IMG/VR virus record: IMGVR_UViG_3300010354_000492
Span: 1 to 27,590 of that record
Length of the DNA: 27,590 bases
Strand: one strand, 5' to 3'
Source: a virus
Within the stretch, counting starts at the first letter, position 1, and each line of letters starts with the position of its first letter. The notes under the pieces were generated by a model that was not told the DNA's origin, ran no database searches, and saw only the letters and a program-made list of their open reading frames with translations. Of the stretch, positions 1-8,614 are shown in pieces. The translations under genes and the position numbers were made by a program.

Positions 1-383
1 AATTTTTTAATTACTTTGATTGCTCTTTTTTCACAATCTCGCTCCATTGCCCGAACAAGAAAAAATGCTCTTTTTAATTTTTCTGGAGAATAATTTTTTC
101 CTTTGAACCATTCATCGATCATTAAACCAGCGACATCTGATTTTTTATAAATTTTTGAATTATTGATATATTGCAAAAAATGACAATATTCATGAACAAG
201 GGTGCTCATAAAGTCAGTAGATTTTTTAGCAATTTTTATAACTTTTTCAGATTCTGAAAAATAACCAACGGCCCGGTAACCCCCCACATTAACATTCTTT
301 CCACGACCGATTACCAGCCGCATATCGTATTCTGCCAGATGTTTTTTCACATGCCTGACAAACTGACGATTCCTGGTGCCCAT
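1..383 (-). CDS. HExxH zinc metallopeptidase-like protein, C-terminus cut off by window edge
   Basis: Reading the minus strand from the ATG at 383 gives 127 codons open to the window edge, so the C-terminus is missing. Residues 64-68 are His-Glu-Tyr-Cys-His, a zincin HExxH motif in a hydrophobic helix (STLVHEYCHFLQ). A second helix near residues 113-120 (MERDCEKR) offers Glu114 or Glu118 as the third zinc ligand, as in gluzincin-type peptidases. Phages of the marine T4-like group often carry small proteins with this EYCH/ERDCE pattern (family recollection, not searched). The substrate is unknown. The start is supported by GAGGAG (395 to 390) six bases upstream. A late-type box CCTAAATA lies 20 bases before the ATG. 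The gene is divergent from the winged-helix gene at 476. Confidence 0.8.
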   Translation of the reverse strand, partial: MGTRNRQFVRHVKKHLAEYDMRLVIGRGKNVNVGGYRAVGYFSESEKVIKIAKKSTDFMSTLVHEYCHFLQYINNSKIYKKSDVAGLMIDEWFKGKNYSPEKLKRAFFLVRAMERDCEKRAIKVIKK

Positions 384-403
384 AAAGGTCTCCTCAGTCT
401 TAT

Positions 404-411
404 TATTTAGG
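404..411 (-). promoter_or_regulatory. T4-late-type promoter box CCTAAATA for the metallopeptidase gene
   Basis: Minus-strand CCTAAATA differs from the T4 late -10 box TATAAATA in the first two bases. It ends 20 bases before the ATG at 383, which leaves room for a short leader and the GAGGAG ribosome site. The same C-T-A-A-A-T-A core precedes several other genes here. Assignment is by analogy. Confidence 0.5.
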
Positions 412-417
412 TAATTA

Positions 418-430
418 CTTGACAGTCAAG
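418..430. promoter_or_regulatory. Perfect 6+1+6 palindrome overlapping the -35 box, candidate operator
   Basis: CTTGACAGTCAAG reads CTTGAC, a central A, then GTCAAG, a perfect inverted repeat. It contains the whole TTGACA -35 hexamer of the promoter for the winged-helix gene. A protein bound here would block RNA polymerase, so autoregulation by the 78-residue DNA-binding protein is a natural inference. Only one copy was noticed. Confidence 0.45.
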
Positions 431-446
431 AATAAGGTGCTATTAT
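419..446 (+). promoter_or_regulatory. Sigma70-type promoter TTGACA-N16-TATTAT for the winged-helix gene
   Basis: A perfect -35 box (TTGACA, 419-424) is followed after 16 bases by TATTAT (441-446), one base from the consensus. The predicted start is near 453, giving a leader of about 23 bases that contains AAAGGA before the ATG at 476. This looks like a strong early promoter read by unmodified host polymerase. Confidence 0.75.
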
Positions 447-475
447 ATTAAAACTTCTTATAAGAAAGGAAATTT

Positions 476-712
476 ATGGAAATTACTACTGTTGACCGTC
501 CCACTAAGATTCAGAGAGTTTTTGATTACATGCGTTCAGGTGCTCCCATGACCGCAGGAGAGGCCCGTAAGCGTTTCCGTGTGCAGAACATGCGTGCAAC
601 GATGCACGACCTACGGGAGGCATTTGACCGCTTTGATATGAACTATTCTGTTTCCCGAGAGATGAAGAATGGTCGTTCGTATTACCGAATTGTCCGTAAC
701 AGAGCCCGTTAA
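476..712 (+). CDS. Small basic winged-helix (HTH) DNA-binding protein
   Basis: This 78-residue protein is basic and Arg-rich. Residues about 12-50 read as a helix-turn-helix: VFDYMRSGAPMTAGEARKRF, then NMRATMHDLREAF. They are followed by a Tyr-Ser-Val ... Arg-Ser-Tyr-Tyr-Arg-Ile wing. This resembles the small phage helix-turn-helix proteins with the layout 'sG..mT..eA...f.v.n..a.i.dLR' (HTH_39-like, from memory). AAAGGA (465-470) sits five bases before the ATG. The gene has its own sigma70-type promoter and terminator, so it is a single-gene unit, probably early. Arginine is mostly CGN here (13 of 15 by hand count), unlike the AGA-rich late genes around it. A regulatory role is inferred; the target is unknown. 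Confidence 0.82.
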   Translation: MEITTVDRPTKIQRVFDYMRSGAPMTAGEARKRFRVQNMRATMHDLREAFDRFDMNYSVSREMKNGRSYYRIVRNRAR

Positions 713-735
713 AATTTAAAAATAATTAAATTTTT

Positions 736-768
736 CAAAAACCCATTTTTATGGGTTTTTGTTTTTTT
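736..768 (+). terminator. Rho-independent terminator after the winged-helix gene
   Basis: An 11-bp perfect stem (CAAAAACCCAT, 736-746, with ATGGGTTTTTG, 751-761) encloses a TTTT loop and is followed by seven T (762-768). It insulates the early gene from the giant gene at 796, whose own late box follows directly. Confidence 0.9.
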
Positions 769-770
769 AT

Positions 771-778
771 GCTAAATA
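771..778 (+). promoter_or_regulatory. Late-type promoter box GCTAAATA before the giant gene
   Basis: GCTAAATA lies just after the terminator and ends 17 bases before the ATG at 796. It shares the CTAAATA core of other candidate late promoters in the window. No sigma70-like pair was seen here, so the giant gene is probably transcribed late with the structural genes. Confidence 0.55.
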
Positions 779-795
779 GTCAGTGAGATCTATTC

Positions 796-3700
796 ATGAC
801 TAAACGCGCATGTTGTTGTGGTGGCGGTGTTCCTGAGCCACCTGGAGTAACAGGTTCATTCTGCTGCAATCCGATATTTTTTACGGATTTTATTACATTG
901 TATGGGGATGATATGGCAGATCATGCCGAGGTCAGTCCACAAGACTGGATTGGTTTAGTTGTTAAACGGCCACCAATAGCAAAAGCAGACTTTGTTAGAT
1001 CACATGAACCCCCAGATGGTTGTAATTGTTGCTGTGCAGATTGCACAACTGGACCAAACCAACAACCTTTAACTTCTAATCCGTCAGACTTTGAAGTAGA
1101 TCCTACTAATGATGGAAGATATAGAAGATCATTTAATAAGTTAAAAACATTTATAAATTCTTCTATTTCAAATAGGAAAAAACAAACAAAAAAATCAATA
1201 CAGATAACATCAAAGCAAAGTGGTGCAGCAGTTAAACCAGAAGATGAAAACTTACAATATATTGTTAAACTGGATAGAGCAATCCATGGAAAAGATATTG
1301 GTGCTGATCTTAATGGTGTAAATCATAACACAAATAATTTTGCAATGATTGAAGATGGTGATGGTGGTTTAGAAGTTGAAGGTCCAGACTATAGCGGTGG
1401 CTTAGGAAATTGGGATCCAGATAACCCACCACCAGAAGTACCGTGTTTTAAACATGTTGGTGCATGGCTAGCAGGAGATTATACTAGCCCTTTACATAAA
1501 AAATGTAATGCAATGTGTTGCAAAGCGGAAGAGTATTCTACCTCAGCAAGAGGAGCAAATGATGTATTTTTTGCGTACAAATATTCTGGATGCCATTTAA
1601 CATGGTATCCGAGAGAATTTTCTTTTGATAAAGATCCATATGTACCACAATGTACTGGTGTTTTAACATGGCAAGTAAAATGCATTGATCCACCAGCATG
1701 TAATAATATACAATACAGACCAGCGCAAAATTCTTGTTCTGGTTGGGCTTTGCAAAGATTTGGAATCGGGGCAGCTGGAAATTTTAATTATCAAGAAGAG
1801 TGTTCGTATACAACTTTTTGGGAAAGGATGACCGATTTACGGTTTCCATGTGCCTGTGCTCCGTTTCCGCACATACACGGAGGAATAAAAGATTCTCTTT
1901 ATAATAGAATAAACGTAAGACTATCTCCAGGCCAAATGGGTTATGTTTCTAAAATGTATCCTCTCAGTGAACCTATGACTGGCCGTGATGAAGCTGGTTG
2001 TTGCTGGGTATCCAATAGCCAACTGCCAGGAAACTGGTCTGATTATTCAAATAATAGAAGTGCGTGTTATAAAAGCACATATCCATATTTTGATGGAAGA
2101 GGAAAACGACCTGAAAATATTATATCCTGTGGTCCAGGATTTAGGGGACATTATATACAACCAGCTGGTGGAATTGGTGGCTCTGATGACTATATTGTAG
2201 GGAATCCAAACTATACCACATCATGCTATGAATGGGGAATATCTCCATATTTACAAAGAATTTCTACCAAATACAATAAAATGGGTTTAGAAATTTTTAA
2301 ACATGGTAGATTTGGTGGCCACTTACAAGATTATGGGACAGTATTTGAAGTATCAAGATACGAAAAATTAGAATTATTAAGAGATATTCAAATTTCATTT
2401 GGAAGAAAACCAGGTAAAAAAAGTAGTCTCAGACAACAGTTTGTAGGATTTATTCAACTGGAACACCATTTTGAGTGTTATGCTTTTAGATCTGAAGATG
2501 GGACTGCTGTTATAGAAATGAATGCAATACAGAACCACTGTAACATGTTGATACCAAAATCTGAACGTGGTTACGGTGGAAAGTATACACAAACTGCTGG
2601 TGGTTGTTATAGATGGACACCATGGCAATATGATTCTAATTTATGGCAAATAAAAAGATCTGTTCCCAGAAGAGTAATCTATGCTGGTTCAGGAATACCA
2701 CTATTTCAATTTGATCTTGTAAATATGGAACAGAAGTTGTTAACAAATCCAGAATTGGGGGCTGGATGTCCGAGTGCATTTACACCAGAAGACTTTTTAT
2801 CACACTATTACAGATATTATTATGGGATGATTTCGTGGAGTGGTAAAGAGTGTAAAGAATTTAATAGACCACCAGAACCCCTAGAATGGGATTATACACA
2901 TTTTATAGATTCTTATAATTATGTTTCTTGTTGGTTAGAAAAAATGATTGAATGTGGTATATTGAGAATAAAAGACCATTCTATTGATATAGCGGAAGAA
3001 ACAAATAATATTATTGCTGCTGGCACCATTTTTGTAAATCCTGAAACACAAGAAGAAGAAATATTAATACCAGAACAGGTTGCTATAGAATGTGGTGGTA
3101 TAGCTGGATATGAACAACTTGTACAATTTTGGGGAGCAAGTGTCGGTGCACCCGACGCAGTTACGCCAAAATTAGTAAAAGAAAAATTATTTAATCCAGC
3201 TGGTGTTAGCAGAGTTGATAGAGAAACTAATAATAATTTGTATTATTCTTCTACCAACGAAGGAACAATCAGATTATTCTTACCAAGAAGAGCTAGGTTG
3301 CCTCTGGGAAGCGCTAGAGCTGGAATTACAGCATGGGGCTGTGCATCCGGGTTTAGTGCAAACAACCAATATGAAAACTTTATATGCCCGTCATATGTTG
3401 GACCAAATAATCCAAATGGTTCAGAATATGGAAATTCTTTAAAAATACCAGAACAATTTTTTGTTCCTCATGAAGAAAACAGTCCCTACGCAGTATACAA
3501 CCTTTTGAGACACGAAAAGGTATATTCAAATTTTGCTGGCACATTTATACAAGATGCCAGCGGAAAACTGTCATTTTTCTTTGGAGGTGTTCCATATGGA
3601 GATAATAGTGATCCCGTTACATATGAATTGACTAGTGGCGATTTAAAATGTCCACCAGAAGGACAAGATCCATTTGATATTATTGTTGGTAAATTTGGTT

Positions 3701-6700
3701 TGTATCCAGGCGCAATACAATGTGTTCCATTATATCTTTCTACTAGTACACTTTTTGCTGTGTGCGAAGACGATACAACTGGAGAAAGTTATATTTGCCC
3801 AGCAAATCCAATTGATATTTGGGACGGTAGAGTTGTAGATTTATGTTTTACACATAAATTTGCAGTGGCCCTGTGTGATTTTGAAAGAAAAGCATTTTCT
3901 GTAGTCTGTGGTGTTGAGGGTGGTCAAATTATCAATCCAGCATTCGAAATGGGCGGAACACCCCCGATACCAATAGAATTAACTTTTCCTGGACCTGCTT
4001 TTACCATATATAATGCATTTAATTGCAATGGCCCAAATATGGCTGTTCCATTTTCACCGTGCGATTCTCCCACATGTTTAACTAACGAACCATTTAATTA
4101 TGCACCATGTGGCTCTGCAGGTGCTGTTGTTGGTGCAAGGACATTTTATCCTGAACCCCCATTTGAAGGATATAGGTTAAAATCTTGGGGAAAGTGGGCT
4201 GGCTTGTTGGGAACATTTTCTGTTTCATATGAAGATGCAGTAGCACATAGCAACGATAGTCATTCTTATGCATTTTATGGATTTAATTATCCCCGGGATT
4301 CACAGTTTAGAGGTTATGATCCTAATATTCATGGTGTGACTTTAGATAAAGATGGAAACACAAGACAAGCAAATTTGAGATATCCTGGAACAAATACTTG
4401 GAATATTTGGACAAAAATTGGCTGCGGTTTATACCATTTTGCCGCTCTGGATGATTATGGTGGTTTGTTTATTACGCCACAAAGTTCAAATTTAGAAGGT
4501 CAATCGGCACACGGGATACCATACGAGTATAACTCACTTTACAATTTTTTAGCTGATAGCGAAGATCTTCCAGGAGATGTTTTGTGGAAATATGATGGCT
4601 TTGGTCCATTTTTTAATTATTATAATCATATTCCGAGACCAGGTTTCATAAAAGAAGAGGAATGGACTCCACTTCGGTATAATATGATAACTTATTTTTC
4701 GTCAACTTATAGACAAAAACATTGCATTTGTGCTCCATACGCAGGTAGCTGGATAGACTTACCTCAATATTGTGAACCAAGCCCAGTAAATCCTGGCTCT
4801 GTTGGTGGTTCTGAGCCCGGTTGTAAAGATTGTCAAACATCATTTATTACAAAACCAGTTCCTAACCCAGATAATCCAAATACAAATATTTGTGGTATAT
4901 GTTTTGGTCAAGAAGTCAATGGTCTTTATTTACCGTGGAGAGATAGAACTTGTTTTTATATGGGTTCCTTGGTTCAAGGAAATGGGTTTGCAGGATCTAC
5001 AGCATTTTTCTTTGGTTTTAGTGAAACGCAACCACATTATAAAGATTTAGCATGTGGTGCTTTTAACACTATGTTATTAACTAATGAAAATAAAATTGAA
5101 ATATATGGAACCTATTTGCAAGTCGATGAAAATGGTGTTGTTGTTGGTCCGCGTGTAGATGAATATGATGATGATGGAAATATAGTAAACTCGACATTAA
5201 TACCAGTTGAACCTTGGGTACCAGAACAAGTTAAAGCACTAAAAGGTGTTTGGGAATGTGAATATGCTTGTCCAATGTATTGTGCTATGGACTCAAACGA
5301 TCCACCAAGATTTACCCAAGACTTGCAAGGATATACTTTGCCACCTTGTTATAGTGGAATGACATTTTCACCACTAATCGGTGCCACATACAATCCACCA
5401 AATTTTGAAGATAGAATAAAAACAATAAAAAGTGCTGCTGATTATAGTTTATGTGTAACAAATGGAAATATTATCCATGTTTGGGGTGAAGCTAGCATGA
5501 TTCCTGGATACAATAAAGATACATATTATCCTGGAACCAAAGCATATGCAAAAATTGGAAAATTAGAATTGGGTGTACCAGAGGATAGTTCATATACAAT
5601 TACTGAAGTAACCACTGGGATACATGCATTTTACATTGCTTACAAAATTGTAATACCAAATAGTAGTTTTACTTATAATAAAATATATTCATTTACAAGA
5701 TACGGAAACGAAACAACAAAACTTGAAGCACCTGGGTCGCTTCAAGGTAAAGAAATAATTTCTATGTCTGCTGGAAATGGTTTTGCAGTTGCACTGTATG
5801 GTCAAGGAATAGAACCAAAAAAATGGGATGCAGAATCATTTGCTGTAGAAAATAGAATTGAGGGTTGGCAGTTAAATCACTTAGATTATCAATACAAAAA
5901 TTTTTCATCTATTCCAGAATATCATCAACGAGATGCTTTTTTTCATGCTATTCCTGGTCAGTGGGACGTATCTAAATTTTTATGGGGTGGAAATTGTTGT
6001 AATTCAATCATCAATCCAAGACACCCAACTCAAGAAGAAGATAGATGTGCAGCTCTAGCATATAATATTTACACCGATCCAGCAGTATTTGGGTATGATT
6101 ATACGGGGGTTTCTGATAGTTTAATTACATTTAAACCAACAAATGCAAACAATTGCAATTGTATTGGAACGACATTTGTAAACTTTAATATTGTAGAAGA
6201 TACTCGTGGATTTACTTCAGGTCAAATACTCAGTGCCGTCGCCAGAATGTCTCCTGCAGGAGGTCAAACATTAAGTATTTCTGGCTATGTTGTGGGCTAT
6301 ACTGGACACACATATGATAATTATAAAACACTTTCAATCTCTGTTGCTGGCGGACAGTTTATATTTTTTGATGATAATTACGGTTGGGATCCAGTTCAAA
6401 ATACTGCAGGTGGACAAGTTCGTGGTGAAAATGATGTGTGGGATATCAAACTAGATGATCAATTTAGATTTAATAAAAATCTTTCTTATAGTGGACATCC
6501 AGAACATCTGTGGATGCGATCTGATATAAGGAGATTGACAGAACAATCTTTAAATTTACTAAAAAATGTAACATCTGGTGCAGTTGATAATGTTGGACAG
6601 CTTGCGTGTACACCGGGTGGTGTAATTGATATTTCTGCGCAAGCTGTTGGTGGGTTAGCTGCTTTGTATGGTGGATGTTTAGCAGACCTTGGAAGTTGTT

Positions 6701-7881
6701 GGGGTGAAGCTAGACCAATGAAAGAAAGAGTTCTTTATCAACAGCAAATACCATTTCCAGATTGTATACCAGGGAGTGCATGCCAACCAGAGTTAAATAT
6801 AAAAAATAGAGGTACTGTTGTAGATGCTGAGGGAAGTGTTCTTTCTACTGGTGTGTATGCACCAAACCCAGAAGCATATCGTGCAGATAAAGATACTTTT
6901 CAAAAAGTATCACATCATTATGGGCCTACAAGAATTGGTAATGATTTGTGCACCAGACATAAATCAAAAGCATTATCTTATTTTAAATACTGTGAACGAC
7001 ACTATTATTTTGGTCACGACACTGAAAAAGATACATGGGAAATATATGAATCGCCAGATATATTAAGAAACATGGCTGTAAATGATATTACAGGCAATAC
7101 TTATGAACCTTTGCCAGGTTTAACTGGTGCAACTATTGCTGGCCCAACTGGTGGTTTTGGTCAAGGAAGTTGTGGGCCTATTAGTTTAAGTTCGTATCCC
7201 AAAGCTGGACCAAATTATCCTCGTCGTGATTGGGTTTATTGGCCATCCTTTTTCCTCTCGGATGCTTTTATTGCTAGATCCATTGCATGGAATGTTTGTG
7301 CAGGTGAAGATCCAGACTATCCATGCGATAGTCCTTGTCTTGCTGGTCAGTATGCAAGCAGTAAAGTCTATCAAATTTTAGCTAATGGTGGAATAGGAGC
7401 AATAGTCTGGGGGTCTCCATGTAATAGACCAGGAACAACATTTCTTGGGGAAACTGAAGACATTGGAAAAATGTGGAATAAGTACATTACTTATAATTCT
7501 ATGCATTATACAGCAACACCAGCAACAATTTTGTGGGGTGTAAAAAATGATATCAATGCAGTAATACCACCCGATGAAGATCCTAATTTTGAAAAGAAAG
7601 GATTTTTAAAAGTTTTAGTTGATGAACAATATACAGCTATGTTTGAACCTTATAGAGATACATCTAAGAGATGGCATCCACTTTGTTGGGAATCTGCCAG
7701 CGATTATGGTGATAGATATGGGACCCCAGGTAGTGTAAATTGTTTTGTAGGTATAGATAACGTATCTTGTATAGAATTGGATCCAAATAATGTTGTTCTA
7801 GATATAGAAAACGGAAATGCATTCTGTACACCAGCAAGTTGTTTATTGTACGAATGCTGCCCCCCGCCAAGTATAGGATAA
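796..7881 (+). CDS. Giant cysteine-rich protein (2361 aa) with RCC1-like motifs, function unknown
   Basis: A single uninterrupted frame encodes about 260 kDa. By hand count it has about 87 cysteines (roughly 3.7%), spread along the chain and clustered at the ends: CCC and CC within the first 25 residues, CNCCC near 75-80, ECC near the end. There is no signal peptide or clear membrane span. Six segments fit the RCC1 strand pattern (hydrophobic, G/S, aromatic/H, A-L, then G..WG or similar): residues about 1010-1026, 1204-1224 (CGLYHFAALDDYG), 1416-1438 (ACGAFNTMLLTNE), 1541-1564 (ending HVWG), 1604-1618 and 1652-1669 (AGNGFAVALYG). A partial beta-propeller is therefore plausible. The rest is rich in Tyr, Trp, Pro, Gly and Asn, like an extracellular or virion protein. 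Late-type promoter placement suggests a structural or host-contact part such as a fibre, but no fold outside the RCC1-like part is recognised. Confidence 0.9.
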   Translation: MTKRACCCGGGVPEPPGVTGSFCCNPIFFTDFITLYGDDMADHAEVSPQDWIGLVVKRPPIAKADFVRSHEPPDGCNCCCADCTTGPNQQPLTSNPSDFEVDPTNDGRYRRSFNKLKTFINSSISNRKKQTKKSIQITSKQSGAAVKPEDENLQYIVKLDRAIHGKDIGADLNGVNHNTNNFAMIEDGDGGLEVEGPDYSGGLGNWDPDNPPPEVPCFKHVGAWLAGDYTSPLHKKCNAMCCKAEEYSTSARGANDVFFAYKYSGCHLTWYPREFSFDKDPYVPQCTGVLTWQVKCIDPPACNNIQYRPAQNSCSGWALQRFGIGAAGNFNYQEECSYTTFWERMTDLRFPCACAPFPHIHGGIKDSLYNRINVRLSPGQMGYVSKMYPLSEPMTGRDEAGCCWVSNSQLPGNWSDYSNNRSACYKSTYPYFDGRGKRPENIISCGPGFRGHYIQPAGGIGGSDDYIVGNPNYTTSCYEWGISPYLQRISTKYNKMGLEIFKHGRFGGHLQDYGTVFEVSRYEKLELLRDIQISFGRKPGKKSSLRQQFVGFIQLEHHFECYAFRSEDGTAVIEMNAIQNHCNMLIPKSERGYGGKYTQTAGGCYRWTPWQYDSNLWQIKRSVPRRVIYAGSGIPLFQFDLVNMEQKLLTNPELGAGCPSAFTPEDFLSHYYRYYYGMISWSGKECKEFNRPPEPLEWDYTHFIDSYNYVSCWLEKMIECGILRIKDHSIDIAEETNNIIAAGTIFVNPETQEEEILIPEQVAIECGGIAGYEQLVQFWGASVGAPDAVTPKLVKEKLFNPAGVSRVDRETNNNLYYSSTNEGTIRLFLPRRARLPLGSARAGITAWGCASGFSANNQYENFICPSYVGPNNPNGSEYGNSLKIPEQFFVPHEENSPYAVYNLLRHEKVYSNFAGTFIQDASGKLSFFFGGVPYGDNSDPVTYELTSGDLKCPPEGQDPFDIIVGKFGLYPGAIQCVPLYLSTSTLFAVCEDDTTGESYICPANPIDIWDGRVVDLCFTHKFAVALCDFERKAFSVVCGVEGGQIINPAFEMGGTPPIPIELTFPGPAFTIYNAFNCNGPNMAVPFSPCDSPTCLTNEPFNYAPCGSAGAVVGARTFYPEPPFEGYRLKSWGKWAGLLGTFSVSYEDAVAHSNDSHSYAFYGFNYPRDSQFRGYDPNIHGVTLDKDGNTRQANLRYPGTNTWNIWTKIGCGLYHFAALDDYGGLFITPQSSNLEGQSAHGIPYEYNSLYNFLADSEDLPGDVLWKYDGFGPFFNYYNHIPRPGFIKEEEWTPLRYNMITYFSSTYRQKHCICAPYAGSWIDLPQYCEPSPVNPGSVGGSEPGCKDCQTSFITKPVPNPDNPNTNICGICFGQEVNGLYLPWRDRTCFYMGSLVQGNGFAGSTAFFFGFSETQPHYKDLACGAFNTMLLTNENKIEIYGTYLQVDENGVVVGPRVDEYDDDGNIVNSTLIPVEPWVPEQVKALKGVWECEYACPMYCAMDSNDPPRFTQDLQGYTLPPCYSGMTFSPLIGATYNPPNFEDRIKTIKSAADYSLCVTNGNIIHVWGEASMIPGYNKDTYYPGTKAYAKIGKLELGVPEDSSYTITEVTTGIHAFYIAYKIVIPNSSFTYNKIYSFTRYGNETTKLEAPGSLQGKEIISMSAGNGFAVALYGQGIEPKKWDAESFAVENRIEGWQLNHLDYQYKNFSSIPEYHQRDAFFHAIPGQWDVSKFLWGGNCCNSIINPRHPTQEEDRCAALAYNIYTDPAVFGYDYTGVSDSLITFKPTNANNCNCIGTTFVNFNIVEDTRGFTSGQILSAVARMSPAGGQTLSISGYVVGYTGHTYDNYKTLSISVAGGQFIFFDDNYGWDPVQNTAGGQVRGENDVWDIKLDDQFRFNKNLSYSGHPEHLWMRSDIRRLTEQSLNLLKNVTSGAVDNVGQLACTPGGVIDISAQAVGGLAALYGGCLADLGSCWGEARPMKERVLYQQQIPFPDCIPGSACQPELNIKNRGTVVDAEGSVLSTGVYAPNPEAYRADKDTFQKVSHHYGPTRIGNDLCTRHKSKALSYFKYCERHYYFGHDTEKDTWEIYESPDILRNMAVNDITGNTYEPLPGLTGATIAGPTGGFGQGSCGPISLSSYPKAGPNYPRRDWVYWPSFFLSDAFIARSIAWNVCAGEDPDYPCDSPCLAGQYASSKVYQILANGGIGAIVWGSPCNRPGTTFLGETEDIGKMWNKYITYNSMHYTATPATILWGVKNDINAVIPPDEDPNFEKKGFLKVLVDEQYTAMFEPYRDTSKRWHPLCWESASDYGDRYGTPGSVNCFVGIDNVSCIELDPNNVVLDIENGNAFCTPASCLLYECCPPPSIG

Positions 7882-7884
7882 ATA
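7877..7884 (+). promoter_or_regulatory. Late-type promoter box GATAAATA overlapping the giant-gene stop
   Basis: GATAAATA spans the last codons of the giant gene and ends 13 bases before the ATG at 7898, with AAAGG (7886-7890) between. Seven of eight bases match TATAAATA. It could give the downstream small genes independent late expression. Confidence 0.5.
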
Positions 7885-7897
7885 TAAAGGTAATTTT

Positions 7898-8569
7898 ATG
7901 AATAATTTAAATATGACACAACCCACTTATACTTTTAATAGTTCTGGAGGTTTTGATGGAAAAAATAATTTTAAAGTTTTTTTAGATTCACAAGGAAATT
8001 TAAAAGACACACGAAATAGACCATTTGGTATGTATAATATACCAATTGATATTCAAACTTTAATATATTTTAATATTTTTTATATTGGTTTGGGTGATAT
8101 TATTGATTTTTTTACAAAAAAACTTTATATTAAAAATTTAATAATGTTTATAACAAAAGGTAAATGCGGATGTGAAGAAAGAAGAAAACTATTTAATAAA
8201 TTTTTAAAAATTCCATATTTTATAAAAATACAAAAAAGAAGATTATATTTTGAAGATCATGAAATAATAGAACAGCTAAAGACAGCAAGAAAAAATAAAA
8301 TATCACTTATTAAAAAAACAACCTTTTTAGAAAAAGATTTAGAAGATTTTAATAAAGTTAAAAATGAATATGATAATTATTTTAAAGAATCTAAATTAGA
8401 CTTTTTTCAATCTGTAAACAATTATAAAAAACAATTTAAAAAAAATAATATGACTAACGAAGAAAATAAAAAAACAACACACCAACCAGTCAAACATCCA
8501 AATGAAAATAAACCAAAACCAGTAAATTATAAAGAAATAAAAGGTGGATGTGGTTGCAATAAAAAATAA
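7898..8569 (+). CDS. Hypothetical Lys-rich protein with two Cys-Gly-Cys motifs
   Basis: The 223-residue protein is not recognised. Residues 1-40 are polar (FNSSGGFDGKNNFKVFLD). A hydrophobic stretch near 50-70 (LIYFNIFYIGLGDIIDFF) could be an amphipathic or membrane-contacting helix. KCGCEERRKLFN near 88-99 resembles the C-x-C-x2-R-R motif of several small phage proteins. The middle is Lys-rich and probably coiled coil, a Pro/Lys/Asn linker follows, and the C-terminus is GGCGCNKK. It follows the giant gene by 16 bases with a good AAAGG site seven bases before the ATG. The shared Cys clusters suggest that the two products might act together, for example by metal binding or cross-linking; this is inference only. 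Base composition is extremely AT-rich, even for this window. Confidence 0.8.
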   Translation: MNNLNMTQPTYTFNSSGGFDGKNNFKVFLDSQGNLKDTRNRPFGMYNIPIDIQTLIYFNIFYIGLGDIIDFFTKKLYIKNLIMFITKGKCGCEERRKLFNKFLKIPYFIKIQKRRLYFEDHEIIEQLKTARKNKISLIKKTTFLEKDLEDFNKVKNEYDNYFKESKLDFFQSVNNYKKQFKKNNMTNEENKKTTHQPVKHPNENKPKPVNYKEIKGGCGCNKK

Positions 8570-8570
8570 T

Positions 8571-8598
8571 TTGCTTTTAAATTTTTTTATGTTAGAAT
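8571..8598 (+). promoter_or_regulatory. Candidate sigma70-type promoter TTGCTT-N16-TAGAAT
   Basis: TTGCTT (8571-8576) and TAGAAT (8593-8598) are 16 bases apart, the same spacer as three other sigma70-like promoters in the window. The start would fall near 8605, just before the ribosome site of the Sm-like gene. TATAAATG (8598-8605), one base from the late consensus, overlaps it, so either class could apply. Confidence 0.4.
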
Positions 8599-8614
8599 AT
8601 AAATGAGGATTAAT

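Noticed and set aside
796-7881. Giant gene as an assembly error or a fusion of several genes
   Set aside because: One frame runs 2361 codons with uniform codon use, cysteine content and amino-acid style from end to end, with no internal promoter or terminator seen.
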